This document shows positions 19,762 to 31,099 of a stretch of DNA of 64,000 bases, one piece after another (the first letter of the stretch is position 1; every line of letters starts with the position of its first letter). The position numbers and the translations under genes are program-made. The notes under the pieces were generated by a model, which saw nothing but the letters and a program-made list of their open reading frames with translations, was not told the origin of the DNA and searched no databases. Source of the DNA: Cordylochernes scorpioides (lineage: Eukaryota; Arthropoda; Arachnida; Pseudoscorpiones; Chernetidae); the NCBI GenBank assembly GCA_030710605.1, contig CP092882.1, positions 17,790,316 through 17,854,315 of the forward strand. Reading direction: 5' to 3'.

Positions 19762-20099
19762 CTGTTATAACGCTCCATCGCCTACCAACCAGCCACTCCA
19801 TAGCATCACTCTCTGCCTTGTTTTGTTGGGTAACGACAATCTATACTCTGCGAGCTATGGATCAATGTTCGATGGTGTTTGATGGTGAAAAGCAATGCTG
19901 TTGTTCGATAGTGAAAGGTTAACTAACATCACAAAAGTTTGCAGTTCAGGAATTTATTGATGCTCGTCGGTAAAATGATGTCTCTCCAAAAAACGAGTTA
20001 GATAGCTCTTAGCATTACATACTTTTTTTTTTTTCACTAAGGTAAATGTTCTTACAATAACAAACCGGTGGCAAAAAGGCTGTAATTTTATCGCGAAAA

Positions 20100-20190
20100 T
20101 GTGTTACGGGACATAGCCCTATAACAATTAAAAAAAAGCTCTACAGGATTCGAATCTGGAATCTTGTGTTCCATAATTTCTCTAAATTAC
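20100..20190 (-). other. Possible tRNA-like (Pol III) relic
   Basis: On the reverse strand AGATTCGAATCCTGTAGAGC is a near-consensus B box (GATTCGAATCC) followed within about 10 bases by a T-run suitable as a Pol III terminator. The A-box candidate (TGATCAAAAGTA, about 45 bp upstream) is weak. It is most likely a SINE head fragment. Confidence 0.3.
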
Positions 20191-22040
20191 TTTTGATCAT
20201 CTTGATGGACCCGTAGGTGAGTTCCTCAGGTCGCAATGACACTCTTGCCATCCTCTCTTCTCCCCCCAGCAACCAATATTATAAATTTAGTTTGTATGTA
20301 TTTTTAGTATACCAAATGGGGGCAACTATACGCGCTCTAAGTAGAAGTTTACAAGAAGTAATAACCGTAATACCGAAGATCACTGGAGAGTGTCCAAGTT
20401 GGTGACTATTAAGTTAATATTAGATCTAATAGTTATAATAATTAATATAATAGTTAAGACTTAGAATATTATGTATTTGCAAAAGTGCAGCAGAGGTTCT
20501 CCTCGTAGATCCAGCTGGATTGTAGCCATCAACAACAAACACACCACAACACACAACAACAAACACAACACGCACACAACACACAACAACAACAACAAAC
20601 ACAACACACAAAACAGCTGCAGTATCAGTTCCTACAGACAACTTTATACCAAAGACAGAGATCACCAAACTGTTGATTGCCCTTGACTAAGTGCAATAGA
20701 TAAGTGAGACCTACACATGTATCCCCATTCTTAAAATACAAACACCTATATATATAATCACAGATAATTTAACTATTACATGTCATTTAGATGTGTGAGC
20801 TTGATGTAGTCGCTTACAATTTACTAATGTGTGAGATACTACAATTATAATATATAGTATTAATTTGTTACAATCGTTAATAATTATGTTGTTCTAATGT
20901 TCCCATAGCTATGTTTCTCGCTAGTTTATATCCAATAAAATGTATAATAAATACCAATGTATTCGTACTTTTGTTTTCAAAAAATGTTAGAAAAGGAATT
21001 TAGTCAAAATTAATTAAATTCGATGTTTTTTCTGACTTCATGTTGAAAGTGTGGTGCCCTTCAAAAATTCTCACTAACTATATTGGCTTTTTTTAATTAA
21101 CTCTTCTCTAGTTAAAAGCATATCGATGTTTTAATTAGTTTAGAACACTTAATTTTTAAAAGAAAAAAAAAACCTGCAAACTCTGCGAACAAAGTTTAAA
21201 AAAGATAACAATTTGACTTTTTTTCGCTTTCGTAATTTTTTTTTTGTGTGGGATATATAAAATTAAATATATACTATTAATTATGTAATAGATAAATCCG
21301 TTTTTAAAAATAATTTTAAGCGCATTATTTTAAAAAATGTCTAAGGATTGAATTGTGAGATCACATTTAACCTACAGATCTTAATATGGTGTTTAAAAGA
21401 GAGATCTCGAGAAACGCCTATATTTGCATAAGTAGGTAGTATGCAAATAAAATAGCGTGGCGCTATTGTGGAGAACAAGACCTACATAAGGTCAGGGAAT
21501 CTGATGAAGAAGAATAATGCATCAAATTACCATTGAAATATATTCCATTAAACTTAGTTGATTCTCTTTACACACACGCGCTCAGGTCTGCGCGTGTTCA
21601 CAATAGTGAAATTAAAACCGAGTCACCTAGAGAAGTGAGGACACTCATTAATTCAATTGAACCTCTCTAAATTCTCAACTAAAAGTAAATGTAATTGCAA
21701 CATAACCTACACTCGAGTGTAGTCAGATTGTAGAGTCGATCAATGCGTAGGTTTTTTTGGGGGTCTATTTTGACGAAAGAGAGAGGGAGGAGGACCCCCA
21801 TTTCTTTTTTATCAGTTTTCCTTCCTGTGGCAGATTTCTATATAGGTAACGTCGTCCAGTCCGCCGGGGACAAACACGGCGTCAAAACACTCAACGTCTC
21901 CCCCCCACCTCTCCCCCTAATGGGGCCAACATAACAACCAACCTGTACGCCGTGCTGCCTACCTGCCTTTACATAACTCGACCTACCTCACATTTTTATC
22001 ATTAAAACTTCATGGTTTTAACTCTTTCTATAAATCGTAA
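20191..22040. other. Spacer with an ACAAC-rich block; no gene recognised
   Basis: 20525-20620 is a low-complexity CAACA/ACACAA tract. The remainder is AT-rich, with a GC-richer patch at 21840-21960 (CCAGTCCGCCGGGGACAAAC). Its 63-codon frame (21743-21934) has no motif. I see no RNA gene or mobile element. Confidence 0.4.
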
Positions 22041-22310
22041 AGATGAGGTTGTCTGGCCGGCATTCATATTTATATAAAAAATATACACTTCGGCCAGTTA
22101 GAGTTTTTTTATTTTTCTCAACATTTCGACAAAAATCTTTTGTATTCGTCAGGAAAAGTAAATAAAAATAAAGCATTTGGCAAGGCGTTAAAAATTGTTC
22201 TGAGGTTGAGTGTTTATTTTTATTTTTTTACTTCTCCTGACAAAAGATTTTTGTCGAAACGTTGAGAAAAAATAAAAACATAAACTGGCCGAAGTGTCTA
22301 TTTTAAATAG
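22041..22310. mobile_element. Foldback element (GCCGGCATTCAT family) with a hammerhead-like core in each arm
   Basis: Arms pair over most of about 230 bp: ACACTTCGGCCAGTTAGAG with the ACTGGCCGAAGTGT end, and TTTTCTCAACATTTCGACAA with TTTGTCGAAACGTTGAGAAA. In the right arm CTC, CTGACAA (canonical CTGACGA), a hairpin, GTCGAAAC, GTT and GAG (22234-22266) follow each other. The left arm read in reverse (22155-22116) has CTGACGA, a hairpin, GAAATGTT and GAGA. Stem I (CTC/GAG) is intact on the right and has one wobble on the left. A related copy lies at 48.27-48.45 kb. Confidence 0.85.
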
Positions 22311-22384
22311 AAATAATCTTTCTATAAAGCTAAGCAGAATGTAGAGTTTACCAGGTTGAGATAAAAGCGTCTTCTGATCTTTTA

Positions 22385-22615
22385 GCTAAAAATTGCTGAT
22401 GGCTTGCGCCATCTTTCAGAATAAATCCTCCCTTGCTGAAGAAATGTCTACATATATAACTGTCTATATTTACCTACATGATCTTTCTTTTTTATATATA
22501 ATTTTTATTTTTACAATTGAGGCCAATAAAATTATCTATCAGAATAAAAATACCAACCAATCGTTGATATTTAATTATTCCAGAATATTAGCCAAATATC
22601 ATTTCTTGATTAATT
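22385..22615. repeat. Dispersed repeat (GATGGCTTGCGCCATCT ... CCAGAATATTAGCCAAATA)
   Basis: Begins GCTGATGGCTTGCGCCATCT then TTCAGAATAAAT and ends TTATTCCAGAATATTAGCCA. The same two landmarks occur at 53.31-53.38 kb (GCCATCTATTGGAATAAATA ... ATTCCAGAATATTGACC) and one at 15.55 kb. The 74-codon frame across it is not convincing as a gene. Confidence 0.5.
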
Positions 22616-23039
22616 AAGAAAAGCCAACTTGATACACGTTTCAGACTGTTGCCCTCGTGGTTGTACCTCAACAACTAAAAAACTGGTCTTGGAGGCTTCC
22701 TGAAAAATCAAGGTATGGATATTTGAAGCAAAATATAAAAATCTATGTTCTGGTAATCAAAAGATTGATATACCTTGGACTTTAGCTGCTATTGAAAATT
22801 CTATAAATAAAAATCTATATTTGAATTGAATGGAGAAAATCCAATTTACTGTTTTTTATAATCCTAACGTTTGGGCGACCGTCCTTTCAAAAAGAATTGT
22901 ATTTTCCTTTAAAATGGCGACACTGAGTCTCCAAACAGACAGAATAAAAAAGACAAAAGGTTGATGTGATTTGTCAAAGCTATTCAAATATAAATTCCAA
23001 CTTACTAAAATGAGTTTTTCTATAAAAAAAATTCTGTTA

Positions 23040-23132
23040 TGTGTGGCCTGGCTCATCAGAGGCAATCCCTCACTGCAGCTTGAACTGACGAAACTACTGG
23101 GAGGGTTCACCACTGATGAGCCAGGCCATATT
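23040..23132. mobile_element. Pseudoknot-family core with inverted GGCCTGGCTCATCAG flank
   Basis: GGCCTGGCTCATCAG (23045-23059) and CTGATGAGCCAGGCC (about 23114-23128) are exact complements around about 54 bp. The right side holds ACTGACGAAACTACTGGGAG then GGTTCACCACTGATGAGCCA. ACTGAC replaces ACTGGC, weakening helix A. An A/T-rich flank follows. Confidence 0.65.
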
Positions 23133-24670
23133 AGGAAGTTAGTTATTAATATAAAATATCATTAAAATAATTTCAATTCTTGCTTACATTTGTATAAAAT
23201 AATGGTAAGGAATTTCAAATTAATTTTAAAAATTCTCTCTCAAATATACACATAGCTCTAGTTTGAACTTATTAAAGAAAGAAAAAGGGTTGTGTAATTG
23301 AACTTGTTATCTCTGAGCGGAAGTAAAAAACCTTCGTTAAATCGAAACTAGATCTCAACTATGGCAGAAAGTAGTTAGAGATTCTTAAGAAACACAAAAC
23401 CTAAACTCTCTCTCTCTAATTTTAGTGAAAATGTTATTTTATTAAAACGCCACTTGGCGTGAGGAAAGAGAAATGAAACCAGAACAACGACACACAAAAA
23501 ATGAGAACACACTCGGGCCTCACAGCATACACTAACCCCCCCTCCCCCAAAAGATGCCTCAACCCCACAAAGACAAAAATAATCGATTTTTAGGCCATTT
23601 GAGGTTACTTAATCCTTAGGGAGGAGTTCATGACCCCTCGATGACCTCTGGGTCATTTCGCTTGTAGGACAGCTGTGGGGCTGTCCCACGTGGTGGTCGT
23701 TGAGGCCAGGACATTCACTCTTGCTTCTTACTACATTGCTTTGGGATAACTTTCTCTCTGAGGACCTACTTGGTACCAAATATCGTTTTCATTATGTCCC
23801 ACACACACATATACATAGCACATATAGAGTCTTCCACGAAGTCTGCAAGACAAAAGTAAATGTTAACTTTTCGTAGATTTCTTTTAATTAACCGATTACT
23901 CCCCCCAGAAAATAAATTAAACTTTACTTTTATAAAGTTACATGAAAATAACAAACAAAAGAATAACCTATATTAACAGTAAACAAGAAAAAAAACTTTT
24001 TTTCGGTTAGCGCCCATTTGATTAAAATCTACATACATATACTCTGTATATAAACAAATTACTTAGTTAAAATATATCGACAGCAGTAAAAAAAAAGTAA
24101 AAGTTATATACACTTAATAATAATGCGGATGTTATAAACATAAAAAGTCCAATTAAAACCGTTTTATACACGGGGTTGTATAATAAGTCAAAGGGAGAAC
24201 AAAAAAGATAAAACTAAATAGAAGAAAATACAGTTATTTGGTTAGAGAACACAAATGTTGAAAGGTTTTTGGACAACCTTCTACACACCCGACCTCAACT
24301 GTCTCCTACCATTCAACCAACGACATAAAGGAAAGAAGAACTGTTCAATATGACAATACACCAACCAGATCTCCCATCACCTACAGACATCTACAATGTG
24401 TAGTGCAATAAATAACATTATTTATATTTGAAATAATCATTTAGCGATATATAGTTTTATATTTTAGATAATGAGAAGAGAGCTTTCGGAAAACCTTTTC
24501 TTTTTTTCTCAATTCAAAAAGTAATTTTTGCATATTAAACTATAGATCAGTTAATACTTTTATAGAGAGGTGTTGTATGTATATTGAAATTAATATTTGC
24601 ATAAGTTAAATTTGGATTGAATATTTTTTTATATTTACATATTGGATTATTGTTGATAATTATATATACA
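23133..24670. other. Spacer, no gene recognised
   Basis: Includes a GC-richer patch at 23580-23720 with short local hairpins (ATGACCTCTGGGTCAT; GACAGCTGTGGGGCTGTC) and a CT run at 23408-23418. Otherwise AT-rich. Nothing matches a known family by eye. Confidence 0.4.
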
Positions 24671-24876
24671 TATACATGGGCAAAACTTATGGAAGTGGAA
24701 AGTTTTTGATATCGCCAGTCGTCTATTTTTTTTCTCAAGGAGACAGAGACAATTTTGTTCACACTTGGTTATCACGTGTGTCTTCAATAAAAGCCACTGT
24801 AAAATCTTTCAAACTTATTGTCTGAATCCCGATATACATGCTAAAAGATACAACTTAAGTCCATGAGTGTATATAC
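24671..24876 (-). mobile_element. Tc1/mariner-like MITE (CTCATGGACAAAAC family), reverse copy
   Basis: Right end ACTTAAGTCCATGAGTGTAT, left end TATACATGGGCAAAACTTAT. Between them the family blocks run in reverse: GTCTATTTTTTTTCTC, GACAATTTTGTTCACACTTG, GTCTTCAATAAAAGCCACTG and TATTGTCTGAATCCCGATAT. Length is about 206 bp. This is the only copy in the window in this orientation. Confidence 0.87.
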
Positions 24877-25442
24877 TATTTGGGAATAAGAGATTATAGT
24901 TATATCATTTATGTAAATCAGGTCTTCTGAGATTAAATAGAATGGTAGCTCTCCTATTTTACATATAGTTGTAAACTGATGATGTATTGATGTGCTAAAG
25001 ATGATAACAGAATGAAGTGATGCGTAGAGAGTTCTCTAACCCAGTTTGTTACACTGCCATCCTTACATAACGTAAAGGAAGGAGGCCTACACAACAATAT
25101 ATAATTGGAGGGGAACGAGGGTGGGTGATTTGAATTAACGGGGCCCATAATAGATATTTTTTTCAGGAAAAATGTGCACGCCCCTCCTGCTTTGAACTCC
25201 AGCTACTCAGTTATTCTCGATAGTCAAATAAATTCTCCTATTAAAAAAAGGTAAAACGATAGGATATCTATATTTCAAATTCCAATGAACCGAATTCCAA
25301 CTTTATTTAATGGAAACAAATAATAAAGAGCACCCAGTATAAAGATTGCCTTGTGTTGTTGAATATATATATTTTTATACCTTCCCCACCTAAATATTAC
25401 TATGTATCCAGAAGAGGACATCCATACAAACAGGGCACCTTT

Positions 25443-25585
25443 GTTGGCTGGTATTGTGATTAGGGTGCATGGACCGATCTGATCTGCTCCATGGATAAGA
25501 CACCACCACCTCAGTTGGCCGGTATTGTGATTAGGGTGCATGAACCGATCTGATCTGCTCCATGGACAAGACACCACCACCACCT
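25443..25585. repeat. Two-copy tandem duplication, 71-bp unit
   Basis: GTTGGCTGGTATTGTGATTA (25443) and GTTGGCCGGTATTGTGATTA (25514) start two units that continue GGGTGCATGGACCGATCTGA / GGGTGCATGAACCGATCTGA and end with CACCACC runs. They differ at only a few positions. A reverse-strand 102-codon frame passes through both (repeated SCPWSRSDR.. / LIHGADQIG..). I do not recognise it, and the repeat explains its openness. Confidence 0.9.
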
Positions 25586-25599
25586 AAATATTGATAAAT

Positions 25600-26390
25600 A
25601 ATTTTATTAATATTTGGTATTTTTCTAATTCATAGAGAGTTCTATTTGGATAAAAGAAAAGTGATATGAGAAGTATATAATAAAATAATTAACAATTTTT
25701 AGCGATATAATTATATTATATTATATAGAATCTCTTCTCCCCGACCTATGTTTCTTCTTCTTTAGCGAATAGAGGATATTATCATTGTGTCTTGTCATAA
25801 TTATTGGTGGTGGATCTCAATAATTATTCTCTTTCTAAAATATAAATCTTCTTTGTTGAAGGTACAAGAAACATAAATTACTAAATATATATAAGTAAAC
25901 ATTACTAATACAATAACACCTCTCTAACCACATCTCTATTAACTCTTACCTATATATATACGTACACTCCTGACACCACAGATTTTAAATCACAGATTAT
26001 TACAATCATAGAATAATATTTGACTATAACATCCAACAATATTTATTATATATTTATCACACAATTATAACAGTAATTCATAAGAAAGTTTTGTTTTATG
26101 AACTTGAAAGATAGAGATAGCCAGTAAATTTAAGTAGTTTACAGTAATAGTTCACATACAAAACACACATGGATGTCTCTAGATGACGTAAAATCCCATG
26201 ATATACAATCAACTGACTAAAAAAAAAAACGGACAATTTTCTCATTTTCGTTAAAAGAAGTAAATAGAAATGGAAAAATTGCTGAAAAAGAGGGAAATGA
26301 TAAATGGATCAGACCAAAATCTCAATATGGAAATCAAAAATAAGTTTCTCAGGAAAAAAATGTAACAACTCAAGAAGAGAGATAGGATAA
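25600..26390. other. AT-rich spacer
   Basis: Nothing recognised. Confidence 0.45.
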
Positions 26391-27109
26391 TCCCTATATA
26401 TTTAAAAGTCAGTGTATGTATGTGTGTTTGTTCCTATGTCGGCTATACACGTCCACAATACGTTACTAATCTGACTGAAATTTTAACAGTATATAGAGTA
26501 GAATCTGAAAAAGCTCATAGTGAAAATTTCATGTCTCTATTCCGAATATTCGTCGAGTTATTTGCAAATTGCGTTGCAAATTTGCCCTTTCGCTCGCAAG
26601 CAGCGCCTCTAGCGGTGAAGATGGAAGGTAATATCAGCTGACCTAATGTACATGTAAAAAGGGGTTTTAACAGGACATAGAGAAAAATATGGAAGGGATA
26701 TTTGTCGCATTTTTAGCCAAGAAAATTTGAAATTGGCAGGTTTTAGGCAAAAATAGTTGTTGTTTTTTTTTTTAGTCAGAAAATGATGATGACAATATTG
26801 CTGTATCATCATTTGATTATCAGATACAAAATTATATCGGAAAAAATCCAAATAGCAGAGACCACGGGTGAAGCCAGTTCATTTTTAGTATTCAGGAACA
26901 AAATTCTAACAGAAAAAAAAATCATTCGAGCAGAAGACACAAAGCCAGATCATCTCTCTATAAAAATATCGTTTCTCAGACACAAATTTGGAGCGGGACG
27001 TTTCACAAGAGTGACATCCACGGAGCCAATTTATAATTGTAACGAATAGTATTTGAATAAAAACATTTAATCGGGTAAAACCCGGGCTTTGCCCGGGTCA
27101 TTCGGCTAG
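26391..27109 (+). mobile_element. Non-autonomous Helitron
   Basis: The 5' end is TCCCTATATATTTAAAAGTC preceded by A. The 3' end has the hairpin ACCCGGGCTTTGCCCGGGT (27080-27098), seven bases, then CTAG (27106-27109) followed by T. A 5' TC, a 3' hairpin a few bases before CTRR and insertion between A and T are the defining marks of Helitrons, whose rolling-circle Rep/helicase is absent here. Length is 719 bp. The interior contains a palindrome-rich stretch (TTGCAAATTGCGTTGCAAAT) and no convincing gene. There are no TIRs and no target duplication, as expected. Confidence 0.85.
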
Positions 27110-27311
27110 TATCCAATAAAGAAGGAAGACTGTGTTGGAAGGAGTTGCCTGCTGCCGCCGGTGGCCAAGGTGAAGCAACGTCTGTGACCCAGGAGAAAGT
27201 AGGACGTGTCGTCGTTACACAACGCCAGTCTTCCTGATTGCTCCGCGGCTCCTGAGATCAAGGCCTCGAGGTTCTTTCTCTAATGCTAGGCTTCCGGACT
27301 CCTTTATATAA

Positions 27312-27563
27312 TACACACACTCACGGACAAAAGGAACTTTAGCATGTATATCGGGATTTGGACAATAACTCTGAAATATATTTGATACACAGTGAAAGTT
27401 GAAGACACGAGATAACCAAATATGAACAGAATTACATCTGTCTCCTTCAGAAAAAACAACAACAACAACAAAAAAAAAAAAAAAACAAGACGACCGGCGA
27501 CATCAAAGACTTTTCACTTCCTTAAGTGTGTTATGTATGCATGTATTTTGCCCATGAGTGTAT
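27312..27563 (+). mobile_element. Tc1/mariner-like MITE (CTCATGGACAAAAC family), expanded A-rich centre
   Basis: Left end ACACACTCACGGACAAAAGG, right end TTTTGCCCATGAGTGTATTT. It has TAGCATGTATATCGGGATT, GACAATAACTCTGAAATATA, ACGAGATAACCAAATATG and GACGACCGGCGACATC, with an AAC/A microsatellite at 27456-27487. At about 250 bp it is the longest copy. Confidence 0.86.
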
Positions 27564-27689
27564 TTACGTAAACTTAAGTAAACAATACGCACATAGAACG
27601 GCGGCCGCACGCTGTATATGTTGAGAGAATGGGATCATTGATATACAGGACGAATAGCTACAATTGAATTGAAGATGCAAATTAACTTT

Positions 27690-28200
27690 TGTACATATAG
27701 ATAAAAGTTTTTGTTTGAAGCAACTCAAACTCTTTTACGTCTCTTCCGCCATCAAAGTTATCTTTGTTTTCCTAAATACTCTTTCACATTCATACCATTA
27801 TTTTATAACAGTTTGCACATTTATCTTCTACCTAAATTATTTTCACAAGAATCTGCTTATGTGACCAAGAAGATCACAACCCTGAGCATATTTTAATCCG
27901 GTGCCCACTTGTTGCTGATTTGAGAGTACAATGTCAAATGAACAGTTCTAGTTTAAGCCAAATGGTTCCCAGTAAAGAAGAATATAGAAATTTAACAAGT
28001 TTTGTAGACTCTATCTCAAATGCCGTGGACTTGAATTACATTAAGAATTGAAATTTCTAGTTTTAATTAGTATATTTGTGCCACTGGTTTAGTGGTTGTA
28101 ATTATAAATATATATTGGACTTTTGATGATATGTATGTAAATAATCTTTGTTTATTGTATAATGTATTGTTCTAAAATGTAAATTTGAATAAATTTCACT
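27690..28200 (+). pseudogene. Non-LTR retrotransposon 3' end: C-terminal finger and 3' UTR
   Basis: In one forward frame from about 27855 the sequence reads ICLCDQEDHNPEHILIRCPL followed by VADLRVQC, ending NAVDLNYIKN at about 28050. The CxC...H...C arrangement with PEHIL.RCP is the C-terminal finger of Jockey/R1/I-type LINEs. The preceding region (27711-27850) is in a different frame and only loosely LINE-like. After the stop comes an AT-rich 3' UTR with AATAAA near 28188 and a CT-rich end. Reverse transcriptase is absent. Confidence 0.55.
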
Positions 28201-28209
28201 CTCTCTCTA

Positions 28210-29039
28210 AAACTATAAATAATTTGTATATATATTTAAAAACTATGTACATAAAATGGTTTAAACATTTACATGCAAATATCCACATAGGATATAGCGT
28301 GTGTTTTGTAATAAATAAATAAAAAATAAAAATAAATATAAAACAAGAAAAACAATTAGTATATTATCTAATATCATTTTTTAATATAGTTAATACAAAT
28401 AGGTGAGAGGTACAATTCGGGGAACATTTACGGGATTTTGCAGCCGTTAGGAATGTACCACATTCCGTAGTGGCAAGGCACAGACAATATTGGATCAAAG
28501 GAGACTGAGCAGATGGCAATAGTTCTAGTAGGTTCCGGCCCAAGTTAGTTCAACGTGTTCTCTTCTAACCTTGTCACGCTCCAACAGCCAGCCACCAAGA
28601 AGGCTTGTTTTTTCCTGGAAGTTCCACCCTAGATTAGGGTCGCTAGAACAAAAGGGAAAGCTCCCCCTATAGCAAAATTGGAGCGTTACACGACAACCTC
28701 TTTTGCTACTCTTCAATACCTCTGTTAGCTTTTTACGATCTCTTCTTGTTAACACACCTTTATTTTATTTCTACAGTATTTTTAACTTTAGTATTCTTGT
28801 AGAGAGAGCGTTTTTATAATTTTCATTAATATCTTCTATAATATAAGGTCCTTACTCTGTTTATATTAATCTATTTTATTCGCGCTCTAATAGGTTGTTC
28901 ATTGTCACGTGACCTTAATCAGCTATTCAACGTGCAGTGTTTCTTTAGTTCCGAGGTTTCAGTGAAAAACAAAATATACTATATGGCATTTCGATACAAA
29001 AGTTCATAATTCAATAGAATAATCCCTTGTTACAATTAT
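28210..29039. other. Spacer with an unassigned GC-richer block
   Basis: 28430-28770 is GC-richer, with a 76-codon reverse-strand frame (28525-28755; CRVTLQFCYRGSFPFCSSDP) that I cannot place. It has no clear start context or splice signals. The rest is AT-rich. Confidence 0.35.
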
Positions 29040-29137
29040 AAGGTGAAAATATCAGGTTTCTAGGAATAGGTTACTTTATTATTATTTCAAATCTCTAGCT
29101 TTCGGGGCATGATAGCTCTTCTACAGGAGAAACATAA

Positions 29138-29258
29138 TATAATAAATCTCTCTCGTCGATAGGAAATGAGTTATATAATATGATTATAATGATTATAATA
29201 TTAGAACTCTTTTCCTATCGGCGAGAGAGAGAGAGAGATAGATTTATTATATTGTAAC
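29138..29258. repeat. Inverted repeat nested in the 29.0-kb element
   Basis: AATATAATAAATCTCTCTCG then TCGATAGGAAATGAGTT pairs with AACTCTTTTCCTATCGGCGA then GAGAGAGA...TTTATTATATT. The centre is GATTATAATGATTATAATAT. A GA microsatellite lengthens the right arm. Confidence 0.75.
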
Positions 29259-29500
29259 AGGGTTTTTATTATTTTTATTAACATGGTGGTCATTTTTGTG
29301 TTTATATTGTAACAGGGTTTTTATTAACATGGTGGTCATTTTTGTGTTTATATTGTAACAGGGTTTTTATTAACAGGGTGGTCATTTTTGTGTTTATATT
29401 GTAACAGGGTTTTTATTAACAGGGTGGTCATTTTTGTGTTTATATTGTAACAGGGTTTTTATTAACAGGGTGGTCATTGTGTTTATATTTTGCTGCTCTG
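29256..29500. repeat. 46-bp minisatellite, five units
   Basis: Units contain ATTGTAACAGGGTTTTTATT then AACATGGTGGTCATTTTTGT. The first has a short internal insertion (ATTTTTATT) and the last lost several bases of the T-run. Copies 1-2 read AACATGG and copies 3-5 AACAGGG, so a variant spread within the array. Confidence 0.93.
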
Positions 29501-30192
29501 AGGGTTTCCCTCGTCTTTTGTTTACCATTCATAGTTTTGTCGTCCTTGCCTGAAATAAATTGTTGTCTCTTCCTGAAGTTTGTCTTCCCTAATTTTCCAC
29601 GTGGCAATATTATGTTTCTCCTATAGAAGGACTATCATGCTCGAGATTTGAAATAATTTTTTTAGAAGAAACTCATCCCCGGAATCCTGATGTTTTCACC
29701 TTAACAAAAAAGATCATTCTAGTCAGGATATGTAAGTATGGTTTCCATGCGACGGTTAGTTATTCTTGTTGTTTACAAGCCAAGTGGGAGCCGTTGGACT
29801 AGGTCAGTGAAATACTAGTGTGGATGTAGGGCATGTCTTACTGTAGAGAGATAGAGGTCAGTTCTGGTGAAGTATGGCGACCTGGAGAGACAGAAGTGGA
29901 CCGGAATATCTGTGTTACAGCGCGACGACACACTGTAACGACCCTAGTATATAGCTAGCTATCTACGTGAAGTATGTTACTGGAACTACATTGTTCTGTT
30001 GTACAGAGGATGGAGAAATTCGAGGATATCAAAACCGAAATGTTAAAACACACTTTTTAGGAATCTTTTTTTTTTACTAAATGAAAATGTATATTTAGAA
30101 AGAATATAAAATATACCTTTCCTATCATAATAAATGTAAAAACTATACGCCATCTATTGACCAGTCTCTATAATCTAGCAAACTCAGATCGA

Positions 30193-30236
30193 TGACAAAA
30201 CCATAACACCAACTTTGGAAATTTCAGAACGCCTGC
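30193..30236. repeat. Fragment of the 34.0-kb foldback family
   Basis: ACACCAACTTTGGAAATTTC then AGAACGCC matches the arm of the element at 33977-34111 (ACACCAACTTTGGCAAATTC then AGAACGCC). There is no second arm. The surrounding 29.7-30.5 kb has no other recognised feature except GCCATCTATTGACCA at 30150, a relic of another repeat. Confidence 0.6.
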
Positions 30237-30529
30237 CCATCTGGACACCGTGGTTTAATGAAATTATCTTACAAAGAGGTTTGTAGTGGTTGCATAGAAT
30301 CGCTGGACCAATTCTATGGGGTTGAAACCTAGATGTGACAATTTTACCATAATTCAAACAGGTGTCGCATCAATTTTAAAAATAAAAAAGCTCATGTTGA
30401 AGCTGGGTAAGAGTCGGTGTGTTATATATGGGAATAAAATCAACAATGGCAAAATACTGAGATGTCTTTATTTTCAAAATTGTTAAATTGTGTAAAAAGT
30501 GTATTCTTCTTTCTATTCCGGGTTAATTG

Positions 30530-30680
30530 GCCTTTTGAGCAAGGTCTTCTAACCCCCAAGGCAGAACGCGGCTTCCAGTGGCAAGTGGCCCTAGGGTCTG
30601 GCAGCAAAGATGTCTCGCAGGGATGGCGCCCAGAAAGTGGAATCGAACCATTCAACTGTAAAAAGTGTCATTTCGATATT
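30530..30680 (-). other. Possible tRNA-derived repeat (B-box-like block)
   Basis: On the reverse strand AATGGTTCGATTCCACTTTC contains a good B box (GGTTCGATTCC), followed by a GC-rich body (GGGCGCCATCCCTGCGAGAC). No convincing A box is found 30-60 bp upstream. The open frames on both strands through this GC-rich patch (79 and 71 codons) show no known domain. It is probably a SINE fragment. Confidence 0.3.
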
Positions 30681-31099
30681 TGTCCTCTCTCGAAACGATA
30701 ATCAAATAAAAAGGTTAAAAAAATCTTTTTTATATATCTCCCAGTATGACGCATGTTCAAATGACCTTAGTGTATTACATGTGAATCAGATTAATCAAGA
30801 TACAAGAATGCTACTAAAAAAAGGTATCTTGGCCAGAGACACGATCAAGAAACAGTTCTCTCAGAATTTATACGTGGCATTGGTGCTAACCTTGACCCTG
30901 CCTGCTGACACCACAGCTCGTCGATTCATTGTCTTACTCCATATTTCCTTCCTCTCAACCTTTCCTCGATGAAGAGAGAGTGAGAGATTGGGTGTCCATA
31001 TAAGATTATATAATGATAAATATATGCATAAATAGATATAAATATAAAATAATTGATAAATATACATATATGTAAAATATAAACAGTCTTCATTGGTGG

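Larger units (their letters stand above)
29040..29702. mobile_element. Large foldback element of the GAAAGCT family with nested repeats
   Basis: AAGGTGAAAATATCAGGTTT at 29040 is mirrored by ATCCTGATGTTTTCACCTT ending 29702. The inner blocks CTCTAGCTTTCGGGGCATGA then TAGCTCTTCTACAGGAGAAAC correspond to TTTCTCCTATAGAAGGACTA then TCATGCTCGAGATTTGAAA. The span contains a second inverted repeat (29138-29255) and a 46-bp minisatellite. TTGTTGTCTCTTCCTGAAGT then TTTCCACGTGGCAATATTAT (29560-29612) recurs inverted at 52.12-52.20 kb. No transposase. Confidence 0.75.

Noticed and set aside
20471-20686. Asn/His/Thr-rich forward frame and its Val/Cys-rich reverse counterpart
   Set aside because: Translation of the ACAAC low-complexity tract in both directions; not a gene.
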